A DNA stretch of 60,296 nt from an uncultured Alphaproteobacteria bacterium (GCA_902577905.1 CACHAQ010000007.1:1-60296); one strand, 5' to 3'. Counted from the stretch's first letter, positions 8,821-18,052 are shown. Made by a program: numbers and translations. The notes: a model not told the origin generated them from the sequence alone.

Positions 8821-9567
8821 ATGTCAGATAACTTAGTACTTGAAGCTAAATCAGTTTCGAAATTTTTTGGTACTATTACAGCTCTTCAAAATGTAGATCT
8901 TCATCTAAAAAAAGGCGAAGTCCTTGGTGTAGTCGGAGATAACGGTGCTGGAAAATCTACATTAATGAAAGTTTTATCAGGATTATATAAGCCAAGTGAG
9001 GGTTCACTTTTTTTTGATAAAGAAAAAGTAACGTTAAATAGTCCCAGAGACTCACAAAATTTGGGCTTAGAAATGGTTTATCAAGATTTAGCACTAGCTG
9101 GCAATCTCCCAATCGGTGATAATATTTTTTTAGGAAGAGAGCCAACAAGAAAGGTTGGCCCTTTCAATTTTTTAGATCATAAAAAAAGAAAACAGTTAAC
9201 TGAAGAGCATCTTGCAAAACTTAAAATAAACGTAAAGAGTGCTGATCAAAAGGTTGAAGAATTATCAGGCGGACAAAGACAAGCAGTTGCAATTGCAAGA
9301 GCTACAGCTTTTAACGCAAAAATTGTATTGATGGATGAACCAACAGCAGCGCTTGCTGTTAAAGAAGTCGGAAAGGTTCTAGATTTAATTTTAAATCTAA
9401 AAAAATTAGGTGTTAGTGTGATAGTAATTAGTCACCGAATGGATGATATCTTTACTGTTTGCGATCGCGTAATGGCATTATTTCAAGGTACAAACTTTGC
9501 TGAGTCAGAATTAAAAAATACTTCAAGAGACGAAGTGATTGGATGGATCATGGGGAAAAAAGATTAA
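8821..9567 (+). CDS. Sugar ABC importer ATP-binding protein (FrcA/RbsA-like, single domain)
   Basis: A 248-residue ABC ATPase with Walker A GDNGAGKST at 39-47, signature LSGGQ at 148-152, Walker B IVLMDEP near 168-174 and the H-loop in ISHRMDD. It resembles the ribose/fructose class of carbohydrate uptake ATPases. It has one nucleotide-binding domain rather than the fused two-domain RbsA form, as in the fructose importer FrcA, so it would act as a homodimer. It is followed by its permease with a one-base overlap and then the binding protein. With iolD just upstream, inositol or a related cyclitol is a reasonable but unproven substrate. Confidence 0.9.
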   Translation: MSDNLVLEAKSVSKFFGTITALQNVDLHLKKGEVLGVVGDNGAGKSTLMKVLSGLYKPSEGSLFFDKEKVTLNSPRDSQNLGLEMVYQDLALAGNLPIGDNIFLGREPTRKVGPFNFLDHKKRKQLTEEHLAKLKINVKSADQKVEELSGGQRQAVAIARATAFNAKIVLMDEPTAALAVKEVGKVLDLILNLKKLGVSVIVISHRMDDIFTVCDRVMALFQGTNFAESELKNTSRDEVIGWIMGKKD

Positions 9568-10574
9568 TGGATAAGAATCAAGAAACTTTATTTGTCAGAC
9601 TTATTCCTTTTTTTGAGAGATATGGAATCTTATTACTTATCCTAATAATGATTGCTGTTTTGCATTTGTTGCAACCTGATGTGTTTTTATCATGGAGAAA
9701 TGTAACAAATATTTTTAAACAAGTTTCTTGGCAGTCTATGTTAGCGCTTGGTGTCTTTATGGTCATTGTAACTGCAGGTATAGATTTATCAGTCGGTTCA
9801 ATTATTATGTTATCATTAATGGGGCTTGCTATTGCTTCAAAAGCAGGAATGCCCTGGTACGTTGTCATGTTAGTTGCACCGGCAATAGGATTTTTGTGTG
9901 GTATGTTTAATGGTATTGGAATTACCTTACTTCGAATGCCTCACCCATTCATCATGACACTTGGGACACTTTATATATTTAGAGGTATTGGAAATCTTAT
10001 ATCCGGAGGTGTGCCAATAACAGGCTTTGCTGAACAGATAAGAGTTATTGGAAATGGTAAAATTAAGCTAGATGCATTTTTTGGAGAAGGGGCAAGAGAG
10101 TACATTCCCACAAGTTTAATTTTGATGATTGTAATATTTTTTATTTTTTGGATATTTTTAAATCATACAAGAATTGGTAAATGGATCTATGCAATTGGAG
10201 GTAATCCAGGAGCAGCAAGAGCAGCAGGTATTAATGTAGACCGAATTTTAATCGTAGTTTACACACTGTGTGGTTTCTTAGCAGGTATTGGCGGATTAAT
10301 ATTAGCTGGAAGAACGAATTCTGCTTATCCAAATGCTGGTTTACAATCTGAGTTAGATGCTATTGCAGCTGTCATTATTGGTGGAGCCAGTTTCTTTGGG
10401 GGCAGAGGAACAGTTTTAGGTGTGTTTGCCGGAGTCATGATTATGGGTATACTCCGAAATGGTCTAAATTTAATGAATGTTAGTGTTTTCTGGCAACAAG
10501 TTTTGATTGGTTCCATTATTATTTTGGCCGTTTATATTGATGTTCTTAGAAGACAACTTGCGACCAGAACATAA
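9567..10574 (+). CDS. Sugar ABC importer permease (RbsC/FrcC-like)
   Basis: A 335-residue inner-membrane permease of the ribose/xylose branched family with about eight to ten hydrophobic segments. Typical signatures are ITAGIDLSVGSI, MPHPFIMTLGTLYIFRG, YAIGGNPGAARAAGI and AAVIIGGASFFGGRGTV. The ATG at 9567 overlaps the ATPase stop codon and follows a purine-rich GGGGAAAA. The in-frame ATG eight codons earlier lies inside the ATPase gene and is less likely. It should pair with the ATPase before it and the binding protein after it. Confidence 0.9.
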   Translation: MDKNQETLFVRLIPFFERYGILLLILIMIAVLHLLQPDVFLSWRNVTNIFKQVSWQSMLALGVFMVIVTAGIDLSVGSIIMLSLMGLAIASKAGMPWYVVMLVAPAIGFLCGMFNGIGITLLRMPHPFIMTLGTLYIFRGIGNLISGGVPITGFAEQIRVIGNGKIKLDAFFGEGAREYIPTSLILMIVIFFIFWIFLNHTRIGKWIYAIGGNPGAARAAGINVDRILIVVYTLCGFLAGIGGLILAGRTNSAYPNAGLQSELDAIAAVIIGGASFFGGRGTVLGVFAGVMIMGILRNGLNLMNVSVFWQQVLIGSIIILAVYIDVLRRQLATRT

Positions 10575-10663
10575 TATTAAAAAATAATCACTTTCTGACA
10601 AACAGTCACTTGATTAGATTTCATTTTTCATTAATGATTAACAAAAAATTTTAGGAGGAAAAA

Positions 10664-11581
10664 ATGAAATTTTTTATTTCTTTAATTACTACTTCTGTAT
10701 TGTTTTTTTCAGGTAGTCTTCTTGCAGGCTCACATGCAAAAACAATAATGCTAAGTACTAAAGGACCAGGTGCTGGAAACCCTTTTTGGGCTTCAGTTGA
10801 AGCTGGTGCTAAAGATGCTGCTGAAGAGTTTGGTGTAAACCTAATCATACTTTCACCACCACAAGAAAGTGATGTTATGGCTCAGGTAGCACAAATTGAA
10901 GACCAAATTGCAAAAGGTGTAGACGGTATTGCGATCGCACCAACTGACCCTAACGCAGTTGCACCAATTCTTGATGATGCAATGGCTTCAGGTGTTCCAG
11001 TTGTATACATTGATACTAACGGAATTAATGAAGGTGTAACTTTCATTGGTACAAACAATATTAATGGTGCTGCTTTAGCTGCTCAATACATTTGTGATAA
11101 TGTTCCAAGTGGTTCTGATGTTGCAATTCTTCAAGGAATGATAACTCAAACTACTGGTCAGCACAGAGCTGAAGGATCTAGCAAAGGTCTTAAAGCATGT
11201 GGTATGAATGTTGTTGCTGAACTTCCAGCTAACTGGGATACTGCACAAGGTATGTCAGTAACTGAAGATATCATCACTGGTAACCCAAATCTAAAAGCAA
11301 TCTTTGCTTCTAATGATAATATGGGTCTAGGTGCTATCCAAGCATTAAAAAATGCAGATATGCTAGATGATGTTGTAGTTGTTGGATTTGATGCTAACCC
11401 TGATGCTGCTGCAAGTGTAATGGCTGGTGAAATGTCAGCAACTATTGCTCAATTCTCATACAATATGGGATACATGGGTGTAGAAAATGCACTTAAATTA
11501 GCCAATGGTGAGAGTATTCCAGATAACATTGATACTGGAACTGTATTAGTTACTAAAGAAAACGCTGCAGACTTTATGTAA
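10664..11581 (+). CDS. Sugar ABC importer periplasmic binding protein (RbsB/FrcB-like)
   Basis: A 305-residue periplasmic binding protein of the ribose-binding class. It has a signal peptide of about 21 residues ending near SLLAGSHA. The N-terminal lobe has the typical GPGAGNPFWASVEAGAKDAA strand-helix, then QIEDQIAKGVDGIAIAPTDPNA and GVPVVYIDTN. The distal lobe has IFASNDNMGLGAIQAL and VVVGFDANPDAA. A strong AGGAGG lies at 10653-10658, six bases before the ATG. The gene ends the first importer operon and is followed by a rho-independent terminator. The roughly 90 bases upstream may hold an extra promoter, since binding proteins usually need higher expression, but I do not see a clear one. 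Confidence 0.92.
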   Translation: MKFFISLITTSVLFFSGSLLAGSHAKTIMLSTKGPGAGNPFWASVEAGAKDAAEEFGVNLIILSPPQESDVMAQVAQIEDQIAKGVDGIAIAPTDPNAVAPILDDAMASGVPVVYIDTNGINEGVTFIGTNNINGAALAAQYICDNVPSGSDVAILQGMITQTTGQHRAEGSSKGLKACGMNVVAELPANWDTAQGMSVTEDIITGNPNLKAIFASNDNMGLGAIQALKNADMLDDVVVVGFDANPDAAASVMAGEMSATIAQFSYNMGYMGVENALKLANGESIPDNIDTGTVLVTKENAADFM

Positions 11582-11606
11582 GTCAAAGCTAAAACTTATT
11601 TTAAAG

Positions 11607-11634
11607 GGCCGTAATTATTACGGCCTTTTTTTTT
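11607..11634 (+). terminator. Rho-independent terminator after first sugar-binding protein gene
   Basis: Perfect eight-base stem GGCCGTAA/TTACGGCC (11607-11614 with 11618-11625), a three-base loop, and a run of nine T at 11626-11634. It lies 25 bases after the binding-protein stop codon and should end the first importer transcript. Confidence 0.9.
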
Positions 11635-11673
11635 ACTATTCCATTTTTTACAATTGATTTATAGAAACAAATT

Positions 11674-12825
11674 ATGAAAAATATTGGACTAATTGGTTGT
11701 GGTAATATTGCAGAAACTTATTTTAGAGCTCAAGAATATTTTAATAATATAAATTTTGTAGCTTGTGCTGATATCAATTTAGATGCAGCTAAAAAAACAT
11801 CTGAGCAGTACAATATTGCAGCTCTATCTGTTGATGAAATATTAAATGACAAAAATGTAGACATTATTCTTAATCTCACAATCCCTCAAGCACACTATGA
11901 AATATCTAAAAGAGCTCTTCAGGCAGACAAACATGTTTATTGTGAAAAACCAATGAGTGTTAAATTTGATGACGCAAAAGAATTACTAAATTTAGCAAAA
12001 AAAAATAGCTTATATATTGGTAATGCCCCTGATACTTTTTTAGGAGGAGGAGGACAGCTTACTAGAAATTTAATTGATAATAATGATATTGGACAAGTTT
12101 TAACAGGTAATTTTATATTTGCCTTTCCTGGCGTTCAAGATTTTCATCCAAGTCCTGAGTCTTGGTTTCAAGATGGGGGAGGGCCTGTAATAGACATGGG
12201 TCCATATTTTTTTACCACACTTGTTAATCTTCTAGGGCCTGTTAAAAATATAAGAGGTAGAGGAGCAAAATTTTTTGACAAAAGAGAATACAAAGCTGGT
12301 CCAAAAAAAGGAGAAACTTTTAATGTTGAAATCCCAACTTCGTACATGTTTAATATTGAGTTTCAAAGTAAAGCAATCGTCCAGGGTTTCATTTCATTTG
12401 ATGTCTTAAATCATAAACGTAATCATATGGAGCTTTATGGTACTAAGGGTTCAATAGTAGTGCCTGATCCAAATATGTTTGGTGGTCCTGTATCTATATC
12501 TGGCGAGTTTGGATCTGAATGGAAAGATATAAGTGTCGAAGATAAACCCCTTGGAAAAACTAATATAGTTAACCATAGCGGTAGAAGTAATGAAGCGCCT
12601 GAACAAGCAAACTATAGGGGTATTGGCCTTGCTGAAATGATTGATGCAATAGAAAATAATAGAATGCATAGATGTAATGGAGAACTTGCTCTTCATGTTC
12701 TGGATGTAATCGAGTGTGCGATGATTTCTTCAATTTATAAAGTGGAGGTTGAACTTCGCTCCTCATGCGTGAAGCCTGAACCCATGCATGATGATTTCAT
12801 AAGACAAATCCTTAAAAAAATATAA
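11674..12825 (+). CDS. Gfo/Idh/MocA-family oxidoreductase
   Basis: A 383-residue NAD(P)-dependent sugar or cyclitol dehydrogenase-like protein. The Rossmann motif is IGLIGCGNIAETYF near the N-terminus, with HVYCEKPMSV giving the conserved EKP, and GGGPVIDMGPYFF supplying the region that usually holds the catalytic residues. It stands between two ribose-type ABC importers and probably oxidises the substrate of one of them. It is clearly paralogous to the frameshifted gene at 24666-25810, sharing GCGNIA, ADI, APDTFLG, GGGPVxDMGPY and NRxxRCNGEL. Members oxidise myo-inositol, sugars at C3 or sugar aldehydes, and the sequence alone does not decide between these. Confidence 0.87.
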   Translation: MKNIGLIGCGNIAETYFRAQEYFNNINFVACADINLDAAKKTSEQYNIAALSVDEILNDKNVDIILNLTIPQAHYEISKRALQADKHVYCEKPMSVKFDDAKELLNLAKKNSLYIGNAPDTFLGGGGQLTRNLIDNNDIGQVLTGNFIFAFPGVQDFHPSPESWFQDGGGPVIDMGPYFFTTLVNLLGPVKNIRGRGAKFFDKREYKAGPKKGETFNVEIPTSYMFNIEFQSKAIVQGFISFDVLNHKRNHMELYGTKGSIVVPDPNMFGGPVSISGEFGSEWKDISVEDKPLGKTNIVNHSGRSNEAPEQANYRGIGLAEMIDAIENNRMHRCNGELALHVLDVIECAMISSIYKVEVELRSSCVKPEPMHDDFIRQILKKI

Positions 12826-12936
12826 ATTTTACTAAGCTACTGATTAGTGCGATAATTTTACTGCCTAATTCCCAATATTTCTACTTGTTTTAAATACCTA
12901 TTCTTGTTAGGAAAAATTTATTTATAGGAGGAATGC

Positions 12937-13902
12937 ATGAAAAAAATTGCTTCAATTATTCTTGCCTCTGTAGCGCTTTTTGCTACTTCAGCGAAGGCAG
13001 AATACAAATTTAACTTCGTAATGCACAGTGATACGAACAATGCTTTCTGGGCAGCTGTTCACAAAGGTTTTAAAGATGCTTGTGCACAAATTAATGCTGA
13101 TTGCCAAATGTTAACTCTTTCAGGTGATGGAGATCAACAAGAGCAATTACAAAACTTAGAGTCTTCAATTGCTCAAGGTGTTGATGGTATCGTAACTACA
13201 ATTACTAACCCAACTATCTTTGATGCTGCAGTTGATGAAGCATTAGCTGCTGGTATTCCAGTAATTACAGCTAATACTGATGATCCAGAAGGTGCTGCTG
13301 GTAGTAACAGACTAGCATATGTTGGACAAGACTTAGAAGCAGCTGGTTATGAATTAACAGCTAATCTTTCTGAAATGTTTCCTGATGGAGATATTCACGT
13401 ACTAATCGGTGTTGCAGACATGAACCAATCATGGGCATACACTAGAGGAAACGGTATTGCACGTTTCATGGAAGATTACAAAGCAGCTAACCCTGATAGA
13501 AAAGTAACTTATGAGAAAATCGAGTCAGGTCTAGATCTTTCAACTGTTGGAAACAGAGTTGCAGCTTATGTTCAAGCTAATCCAAATACAACTGCATATC
13601 TTGATGTAGGTTTCTGGGAAGCTGGTGCAGCTGCAGCAGTAAGAAACTTAGGTTATGGACCTGGTGAAATACTTCTTGCTGGTTTTGACTTAGTTGATGT
13701 AGTTTTCGAAGAAATGGACAAAGGTTATGTTCAACTAACAGTTGACCAACAACCATACTACCAAGGTTACATGTCAGTTCACCAATTATACTTAATGAAC
13801 AAGTATGGTTTAAGTGCACTAGATATTAACACTGGTAAAGCTATGATTGGTCCTGATGATGTTGAAACAATCAGATCATTCAAAGGAATGTCAGTTAGAT
13901 AA
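12937..13902 (+). CDS. Sugar ABC importer periplasmic binding protein (second importer)
   Basis: A 321-residue ribose-class periplasmic binding protein with a signal peptide ending near SAKAEYK (cleavage after about residue 21). It shows NAFWAAVHKGFKDAC, SIAQGVDGIVTTITNP, GIPVITANTDDPEGA and ILLAGFDLVDVV. It is clearly divergent from the binding protein at 10664, so the two importers probably carry different ligands. An AGGAGGAA ribosome site lies just before the ATG. It is the first gene of the second importer, in the order binding protein, permease, ATPase, the reverse of the first. A terminator-like hairpin follows immediately. Confidence 0.92.
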   Translation: MKKIASIILASVALFATSAKAEYKFNFVMHSDTNNAFWAAVHKGFKDACAQINADCQMLTLSGDGDQQEQLQNLESSIAQGVDGIVTTITNPTIFDAAVDEALAAGIPVITANTDDPEGAAGSNRLAYVGQDLEAAGYELTANLSEMFPDGDIHVLIGVADMNQSWAYTRGNGIARFMEDYKAANPDRKVTYEKIESGLDLSTVGNRVAAYVQANPNTTAYLDVGFWEAGAAAAVRNLGYGPGEILLAGFDLVDVVFEEMDKGYVQLTVDQQPYYQGYMSVHQLYLMNKYGLSALDINTGKAMIGPDDVETIRSFKGMSVR

Positions 13903-13910
13903 ATATCTTA

Positions 13911-13942
13911 ACCAGGCTCTTTAAATAGAGCCTGGTTTTTTT
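13911..13942 (+). terminator. Terminator/attenuating hairpin between binding protein and permease genes
   Basis: Perfect ten-base stem ACCAGGCTCT/AGAGCCTGGT (13911-13920 with 13927-13936), a six-base loop, then a T run. It lies within the importer operon, 14 bases before the permease start. It probably ends most transcripts after the binding-protein gene while letting some read through. Confidence 0.88.
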
Positions 13943-13955
13943 AAATAAAAAAAAT

Positions 13956-14936
13956 ATGAGTAAAAATTTTAGTCTTAGAAGTTTATTAGTAAGACCAGAG
14001 GTAGCAACTTTCTTAATGTTTCTAGCAATAATGATTGGATTTTATATTGCTAATGAAAGATTTTTAGATGCAAGAAATATAAGAATAGTTATGGGTATCA
14101 CCCCCGAATATATTATTGTTGCTATTGGGATTGCAATATTAATGATCTCAGGTGAATTTGATTTATCTGTAGGCTCAGTCTTTGCATTAGTACCTATGAC
14201 AATCGTACAAATGGTCCACCAAGGGATACCTCCTTGGTTTGCTATTTTTCTAGGATTAATGATTGGTATAATAGTTGGTTTCGTTAATGGATTTATTACC
14301 TTAAGATTTGGAATCCCTTCTTTCATCGCAACTCTTGGAATGCTCTATATTGCTAGAAGTCTTACAACTGTAGCTACTGCAGGATTTCCACCACCATTTC
14401 CTCATATTTTACCAAATGAGTTATTTGTTTATCAATTTGAATTATTTAGAGCTTCTTTGTACTGGGCTCTTTTAGTTGCCGTAGTTTTAGGTGTTATGCT
14501 TCACAGAAGTAATGTTGGTAACTGGATCTATGCAACAGGCGGAGATCAAAATGCAGCATCCTCAATGGGAATAAAGACTGGAAATGTTAAAATGTTTTGT
14601 TTCATTTTATGTGGTTTTTTAGCTGGCTTTGCTGGAATGATTCAAACATTTAGATTGGAAGCACCATTACCATCTCAAGGATACCTATTAGAACTTGAGT
14701 CAATTGCTGCAGCAGTTATTGGTGGCGTCAGTTTATTTGGAGGTATTGGAACAGTTTTTGGTGCCGTTATTGGCGCAATACTAATCAGGTTTTTAGAAAG
14801 CGGTATCATTATGGCTAGAATAGATGCTGAATGGTTTAGAGCAGGTTTAGGTTCTTTAATTATCATAGCCGTAGTGTTTAATACTTATATAAGTAGAAGA
14901 GCGACACGAATTGGTCAAAACAAGGCAAAGGATTAA
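13956..14936 (+). CDS. Sugar ABC importer permease (second importer, RbsC-like)
   Basis: A 326-residue polytopic permease of the ribose/xylose family. Visible signatures are ISGEFDLSVGSVFALV, FGIPSFIATLGMLYIARS, YATGGDQNAASSMGI and IAAAVIGGVSLFGGIGTV. Its gene starts 14 bases after the intra-operon hairpin and ends two bases before the ATPase start, so these two genes are translationally close. It is similar in layout to the permease at 9567 but distinct in sequence. It would form the membrane channel for the ligand captured by the protein encoded at 12937. Confidence 0.9.
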   Translation: MSKNFSLRSLLVRPEVATFLMFLAIMIGFYIANERFLDARNIRIVMGITPEYIIVAIGIAILMISGEFDLSVGSVFALVPMTIVQMVHQGIPPWFAIFLGLMIGIIVGFVNGFITLRFGIPSFIATLGMLYIARSLTTVATAGFPPPFPHILPNELFVYQFELFRASLYWALLVAVVLGVMLHRSNVGNWIYATGGDQNAASSMGIKTGNVKMFCFILCGFLAGFAGMIQTFRLEAPLPSQGYLLELESIAAAVIGGVSLFGGIGTVFGAVIGAILIRFLESGIIMARIDAEWFRAGLGSLIIIAVVFNTYISRRATRIGQNKAKD

Positions 14937-14938
14937 AC

Positions 14939-15676
14939 ATGGAAGATATAATAGTTTGTGAGGGTCTAAACAAATACTATTCAGGAGTTCATGCTTTAAA
15001 AGATTTAAGCTTAAAGATAAAAAAAGACTCTGTTGTTGGTCTTATTGGAGACAATGGTGCTGGTAAATCAACATTAATTAAAATTTTATCTGGTGCACAT
15101 CAACCTGATTCAGGTCATATATATTTTGAAGGTAACAAAGTTAAATTTAAATCTACAAAAGAAGCAATGAATTTAGGTATTGAAACAATTTATCAGTATT
15201 CAGCTTTGATCCCTGAAATGTCCATTGCAAGAAATATTTTTATTGGACGTGAACAAACTCAATATAATGTTGGCAATTTTGGTTTAATGAAAACTAAAAC
15301 CATGCAGGACGATGCTATGAAAGCATTAACAGATGTAGAATTGCATCTTCGATCTCCAGATACACCAGTTAACCAATTATCCGGAGGTGAAAGACAAGGT
15401 GTTGTCATTGCAAGAGCAATGTATTTTAAATCAAAAGTTTTAATATTAGACGAACCAACAAACCACCTATCAGTAAAAGAAACAAATAAAGTACTAAGGT
15501 TTGTAGAAGGATTAAAAAGCCAAGGCGTGACATCAATATTTATTACTCACAACTTGAGTCATGTTTATCCAATTGCTGATCATTTATGTGTAATGGCAAG
15601 AGGTGAAAAAATTGCTGATTTAGATAAAAAGGATACAACAATAGATCATCTCACTGATTTATTAGTAAATGGATAA
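14939..15676 (+). CDS. Sugar ABC importer ATP-binding protein (second importer)
   Basis: A 245-residue single-domain ABC ATPase. Walker A is GDNGAGKST at 37-45, the signature is LSGGERQG from 147, Walker B VLILDEP ends near 173 and the H-loop is in ITHNLSH. Like the ATPase at 8821 it is the short FrcA-like form that should dimerise. The Q-loop region reads TIYQYSAL. It completes the second importer and is followed within 15 bases by the PhyH dioxygenase gene, so the dioxygenase is probably co-transcribed with transport. Confidence 0.9.
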   Translation: MEDIIVCEGLNKYYSGVHALKDLSLKIKKDSVVGLIGDNGAGKSTLIKILSGAHQPDSGHIYFEGNKVKFKSTKEAMNLGIETIYQYSALIPEMSIARNIFIGREQTQYNVGNFGLMKTKTMQDDAMKALTDVELHLRSPDTPVNQLSGGERQGVVIARAMYFKSKVLILDEPTNHLSVKETNKVLRFVEGLKSQGVTSIFITHNLSHVYPIADHLCVMARGEKIADLDKKDTTIDHLTDLLVNG

Positions 15677-15690
15677 TTTTGGGAGGAATT

Positions 15691-16626
15691 ATGATTAGTG
15701 ATGCGCAAATAAAACAATATAACGAAGAAGGTTATACGATCGTTGAAAATGTTTTTAGTATGGATGAGTTAAATCCAATATTAAATGAATTTGAAGAAAT
15801 TGTTGATGATTTTGCAGAAAAAGCTTTTCAAGCTGGAAAAATTACAAACAAACATGATGATAAAGATGTTTTTAAAAGACTAGCTGCTCTCGAAAGAGAT
15901 TTTAAAGGTTCTTCGGTTTTAATTCATCATAGAGGTGAATTAAAACCAGCACTTGCTAACTTATGGGGATCAAAAAAACTTTTAGATATGGTTGAAAATT
16001 GGGTTGGCAAAGATATTTCTGGTCATCCAGTTTGGAATATTAGATCTAAAACACCTCAGACAGCTAGGATGACAGTTCCATGGCACCAAGATTCTGCTTA
16101 TTTAAAAGATGGAGCAGAAAAAACCACTCAGCCTGCTGCGTGGATTCCATTTCTTGATGTAAATAAACATAATGGATGCATGCAAGTTGTTCCTGGGGGA
16201 CATAGACCTGAAAGAGTTTTGAATCATAAATTAGAAAAGAAAGATGGTTCAGTAAAAGATTCTTGGTATTTGTTTATTGAAGACAAAGATATTCCAGAGG
16301 AGAAAGTCGTTACTTGTGAAATGAAGGCTGGTTCAGTTTTATTTTTACATCAATTAGTTCCTCATCGATCACTTGAAAATTTATCTGAGGATGTAAGATG
16401 GAGTGTTGACCTAAGATTTCAAAATCCAAAAGATGAAGCTGGTTTTCATACTGGTTTGGTTGATCCAATCATAATGAGAAAATCAGAAGACTCAAGCTAT
16501 ACAGCTGATTGGGATTCTTGGTTTAAAGGTTATGAAGAAGAACACACTAAATTTAGAGGGACTTCAAAAAAAGACCAATTTGACTCCACAGTTGATGGGT
16601 CATGGTTAGATCGTTGGGATAACTAA
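15691..16626 (+). CDS. Phytanoyl-CoA dioxygenase (PhyH) family Fe(II)/2-oxoglutarate enzyme
   Basis: A 311-residue non-haem iron 2-oxoglutarate dioxygenase. The iron-binding facial triad is visible as HQD (H132, D134) and a distal His near 225 (LVPHRSLEN). Arg236 in the following strand probably binds 2-oxoglutarate. The ATG at 15691 has GGGAGGA upstream and is preferred over an in-frame TTG at 15679. PhyH enzymes hydroxylate many small molecules and can cause O- or N-dealkylation. Its position directly after a sugar importer suggests it modifies the imported compound. The real substrate is unknown. A second PhyH lies at 23702. Confidence 0.85.
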   Translation: MISDAQIKQYNEEGYTIVENVFSMDELNPILNEFEEIVDDFAEKAFQAGKITNKHDDKDVFKRLAALERDFKGSSVLIHHRGELKPALANLWGSKKLLDMVENWVGKDISGHPVWNIRSKTPQTARMTVPWHQDSAYLKDGAEKTTQPAAWIPFLDVNKHNGCMQVVPGGHRPERVLNHKLEKKDGSVKDSWYLFIEDKDIPEEKVVTCEMKAGSVLFLHQLVPHRSLENLSEDVRWSVDLRFQNPKDEAGFHTGLVDPIIMRKSEDSSYTADWDSWFKGYEEEHTKFRGTSKKDQFDSTVDGSWLDRWDN

Positions 16627-16640
16627 TTTAATTATCAAGT

Positions 16641-17624
16641 ATGGAAGTTAATCTCGATGATTGGTACAGACCAGAAGTCGACAGAAAAAAATTAAAAGCC
16701 TTAAGTAAAAGAAGAGATCTACCTGGACTAATCCATTTCTTTTTTTATTTTTTATCTTTATTTGCATCAGGTTATCTAGCGTACCTAACTTTAGGAACTT
16801 GGTGGACATATTTGTTCTTTTTTATTTACGGTACAATTTACGCTTTTAGTGTAGCGAACTGGCACGAAACTGTTCATCGAACTGCTTTTAAGACACGTTG
16901 GATAAATGAAGTTTTTTATCACATTAGTTCTTTTATGTGTGACTTTGAAGGTTTTAGATGGCGGTGGAGTCATACTTTTCATCATTCAAAAACATTACAA
17001 ACAGAAGATGATTATGATCACGAAATACAAGTTTCACGACCTATTGAGTTAGTCGCATTCTTTTTGAATTTTATACCTCTTACAGATTTATTATATCCAC
17101 ATAAATTAATTAAGTTTGAAGTTCTAAAACATGCTTTTGGAAAATTTACTCCAGTCATTGATATAACTGCACCTAAAGAAGAAAAGAAAAAAATTCTTTG
17201 GAATTCCAGATTGTATGTCTTTATTTGGGTTTTGGTATTTACTTACTCTTTTTATATCGGTTCTTTTTTACCAATTATTTATATTATTCTACCTACTTAT
17301 ATTGGAAAGCCAATTTGGTTTGCTGTTAATGTTACGCAACACCTAGCTGCAAAAGTTGACACAAAGGATCACCGTTTAAGTACTTATTCTGTGAGAATCA
17401 ATCCAATTTTAAGTTTTCTATATTGGCACATGGAATATCATTTAGAACATCATATGTTTCCAATGATCCCGTCTTATAATTTAAAGAAATTACGAAAAGA
17501 AATTGATAATGAACTACCTAAACCTTTTACTAGTCTTTTCGATTTTTATAGAAAAGTTTTACCAGCTGTTATCGCTTTAGCAACAGATCAAAATAAATAC
17601 TACAAAGTAAAATTAAATAACTAA
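16641..17624 (+). CDS. Membrane fatty-acid-desaturase-family di-iron enzyme, MocD-like
   Basis: A 327-residue integral membrane protein with hydrophobic segments near 28-50, 52-72 and 190-222, and the histidine boxes of the desaturase/hydroxylase superfamily: HETVH (75-79), HTFHH (111-115) and HLEHH (267-271). The stretch from WHETVH through WRWSHTFHH recalls the MocD-like proteins of rhizopine catabolism, members of this superfamily associated with removing a methyl ether from a cyclitol. It begins 14 bases after the PhyH gene. Given iolD and a MocE-sized Rieske-like gene in the same island, a cyclitol or sugar oxygenase role is as likely as lipid desaturation. The superfamily is clear, the substrate is inference. 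Confidence 0.78.
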   Translation: MEVNLDDWYRPEVDRKKLKALSKRRDLPGLIHFFFYFLSLFASGYLAYLTLGTWWTYLFFFIYGTIYAFSVANWHETVHRTAFKTRWINEVFYHISSFMCDFEGFRWRWSHTFHHSKTLQTEDDYDHEIQVSRPIELVAFFLNFIPLTDLLYPHKLIKFEVLKHAFGKFTPVIDITAPKEEKKKILWNSRLYVFIWVLVFTYSFYIGSFLPIIYIILPTYIGKPIWFAVNVTQHLAAKVDTKDHRLSTYSVRINPILSFLYWHMEYHLEHHMFPMIPSYNLKKLRKEIDNELPKPFTSLFDFYRKVLPAVIALATDQNKYYKVKLNN

Positions 17625-17626
17625 AT

Positions 17627-18052
17627 TTACCAAGATCCAGAGTTTTCCATTGATTTCCAAGGCTCTTGTTGTGGTAATGATTCACCCTCTTGCAAGATTT
17701 CAATTGAAATTCCATCAGGAGAACGAACAAATGCCATGTGCCCATCTCTTGGAGGTCTGTTTATAGTAACGCCATTATTCATAAGTTTTTCACAAACTTC
17801 ATATATATTTTTAACACTGTAAGCGAGATGTCCAAAATTTCTTCCACCAGTATATTTTTCAGGATCCCAGTTATACGTTAATTCTAATAAACCAGTTTTT
17901 TCATCACTATTTTCTGCAGCTAAAAATATTAATGTAAACCTACCTTTTTCATTTTCTACTCTTCTAACTTCTTTCAATCCAAGTTTATTACAATAAAAAT
18001 CTAGTGATGCATCAATATTTTCTACTCTCACCATTGTATGCAAATATTTCAT
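17627..18052 (-). CDS. gloA: Lactoylglutathione lyase (glyoxalase I)
   Basis: A 141-residue vicinal-oxygen-chelate protein predicted to convert the hemithioacetal of methylglyoxal and glutathione to S-lactoylglutathione. All four metal ligands of the GloA type are in place: His5 (KYLHTMVRV), Glu57 (LLELTYNW), His75 (NFGHLAY) and Glu118 (ISIEIL). The RFTLIFLAAENSD strand is also typical. It is convergent with the desaturase gene, ending two bases from it, and lies 57 bases downstream of the GH151-like gene on the same strand. Methylglyoxal arises in sugar and deoxysugar breakdown, which fits the neighbourhood. Confidence 0.92.
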   Translation of the reverse strand: MKYLHTMVRVENIDASLDFYCNKLGLKEVRRVENEKGRFTLIFLAAENSDEKTGLLELTYNWDPEKYTGGRNFGHLAYSVKNIYEVCEKLMNNGVTINRPPRDGHMAFVRSPDGISIEILQEGESLPQQEPWKSMENSGSW

